DNA from: Thermoanaerobaculia bacterium
Lineage (GTDB): Bacteria > Acidobacteriota > Thermoanaerobaculia > Multivoradales > J023
Assembly: GCA_030431255.1 (NCBI GenBank)
Contig: JAUIJL010000026.1
Span: 1 to 64,000 of the forward strand
Direction: 5' to 3'
DNA length: 64,000 nucleotides
Below, piece after piece: positions 63,377 to 64,000 of this stretch. Each line of letters opens with the position of its first letter. The first letter of the stretch is position 1. Below the pieces are notes generated by a model that was given only the letters and a program-made list of their open reading frames with translations, searched no databases and was not told the DNA's origin. Made by a program: the position numbers and the translations under genes.

Positions 63377-64000
63377 GTTCCCCCGCCTCTGGACCCGCCC
63401 CAACGCCGGGGTCGCCGTTATGAATCGCTGCATTCAAGGCCGCTACCTGCTCAAACCCAGCCCGCGTCTCAACCAAATCATTATCGGGGCGCTCGCCAAA
63501 GCCCGAGAAAAGTACCCCGTCGAGATTTACAGCGGCGCTTTCGCAAGCAGCCACTTTCACCTACACCTTCAAGCTCCCAGCGTCAAAATCCAAGCCGATT
63601 TCATGGCCCACTTCACCCGTAAGCTGTCGTTCGAAGCCGGCATCCTCTACGACTGGGAGACTAAGACCTTCCCTGACCGATACCACTCCTCGGAGGTTTC
63701 CCAAGAGCCCGAGGCCCAGATTCAGCGGCTCGTCTACCACCTCAAACACGGCGCAAAGGAGGGTCTCGTATCAAGCCCTCTGTACTGGCCGGGCGTTAAC
63801 TTCGTCGACGCCCTGATTACCGGCGAGCCCCTCAAAGGCGTCTGGATCGACCGTTCCGGGTACTATCGTGCAAGCCGACGAGACGAAAATGTCACCCTCG
63901 AGGATTTCACCGAGCACCTGGAGCTGCCCATCGCTCCGTTGCCTTGCTGGGCCCATCTGAGCCAGGAATCTCGTCGCGACCTTGTTCTGGACATCATCCG
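63369..64000 (+). CDS. HUH (Y1) transposase, REP-associated/IS200-like, cut by window edge
   Basis: 210 codons are present and the frame is open at the right edge. The N-terminal Y1 domain has the metal-binding HUH cluster in SSHFHLHLQ (His62, His64, His66) and the probable nucleophile Tyr123 in RLVYHLKHG. The RYLLKPSPRLNQIIIGALAKA and HFTRKLSFEAG segments are usual for TnpA_REP (RAYT)-like enzymes, which cut single-stranded hairpins. It starts at ATG 63369, overlapping the small ORF. RAYTs are often tied to REP palindromes; several palindromic elements are in this window, but a link is untested. Confidence 0.88.
   Translation, partial: MSRFPRLWTRPNAGVAVMNRCIQGRYLLKPSPRLNQIIIGALAKAREKYPVEIYSGAFASSHFHLHLQAPSVKIQADFMAHFTRKLSFEAGILYDWETKTFPDRYHSSEVSQEPEAQIQRLVYHLKHGAKEGLVSSPLYWPGVNFVDALITGEPLKGVWIDRSGYYRASRRDENVTLEDFTEHLELPIAPLPCWAHLSQESRRDLVLDII

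Overview
The window is GC-rich and densely coded. Its gene content points to an Acidobacteriota-like bacterium (Thermoanaerobaculia/Holophagae grade); this is inference. The pointers are a Ser/Thr kinase-TPR receptor paired with a TIGR02999-type sigma factor, a sigma/anti-sigma/secreted-protein/CHAT-TPR cluster, lipoprotein and YD-repeat-type surface proteins, a C-terminal FEDGFESG motif, and a secreted hydrolase with a C-terminal domain I associate with this group. No rRNA, tRNA, CRISPR array or replication origin was found.

Layout. 1-1773: the 5' end of an RHS/YD-repeat surface protein, then a gene-poor stretch with a possible small RNA, a rho-independent terminator and a nested palindromic repeat. 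1774-5640: a PQQ-propeller lipoprotein and an aldo/keto reductase-kinase-phosphatase fusion, both leftward. 5736-7235: a serine beta-lactamase-like hydrolase. 7115-17764: a leftward unit with an MDR oxidoreductase and three overlapping genes for divergent two-ring Clp/Hsp100-like ATPases, two of which carry a C-terminal region resembling the PCRF part of peptide release factors. This unit is the best candidate here for an undescribed system. 18230-22488: a protein of unknown function, a molybdopterin oxidoreductase and a coupled STN-domain protein. 22742-24455: an NTF2-like secreted protein and a secreted protein with four near-identical acidic repeats. 24767-27876: kinase-TPR plus sigma factor. 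28012-32333: a membrane protein, TrhO, a TlpA-like thioredoxin, MsrB and a secreted alpha/beta hydrolase.

32395-39153 holds an anti-sigma factor, a sigma factor, a large secreted protein and a divergent CHAT-TPR protein; two copies of a roughly 200-bp palindromic element flank the CHAT gene. 39533-43104: hybrid histidine kinase, flavin reductase-like protein and DUF3667 membrane protein. 43294-52251 is a glycan (probably mannoside) utilisation locus: sodium/solute symporter, small membrane protein and GH5-like hydrolase leftward, and a secreted GH92 alpha-mannosidase rightward. 52270-56017: ankyrin-SUKH protein and a CreD-like pair of membrane/secreted proteins.

56144-57435 is a recombination scar: two decayed tyrosine-recombinase 3' ends flank a small beta-rich protein, and one is joined to a recent copy of the 3' end of an AEC permease whose intact gene lies at 59816. 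Beyond it are an MglA-like GTPase, a roadblock protein, a response regulator, the AEC permease, a putative outer-membrane protein, a dead Ser/Thr kinase gene, short direct repeats and, running off the right edge, a 29-codon ORF coupled to an HUH (REP/IS200-type) transposase.

Two genome-wide habits show: 15-bp tandem repeats at six unrelated loci (in frame where coding), and several long palindromic intergenic elements.
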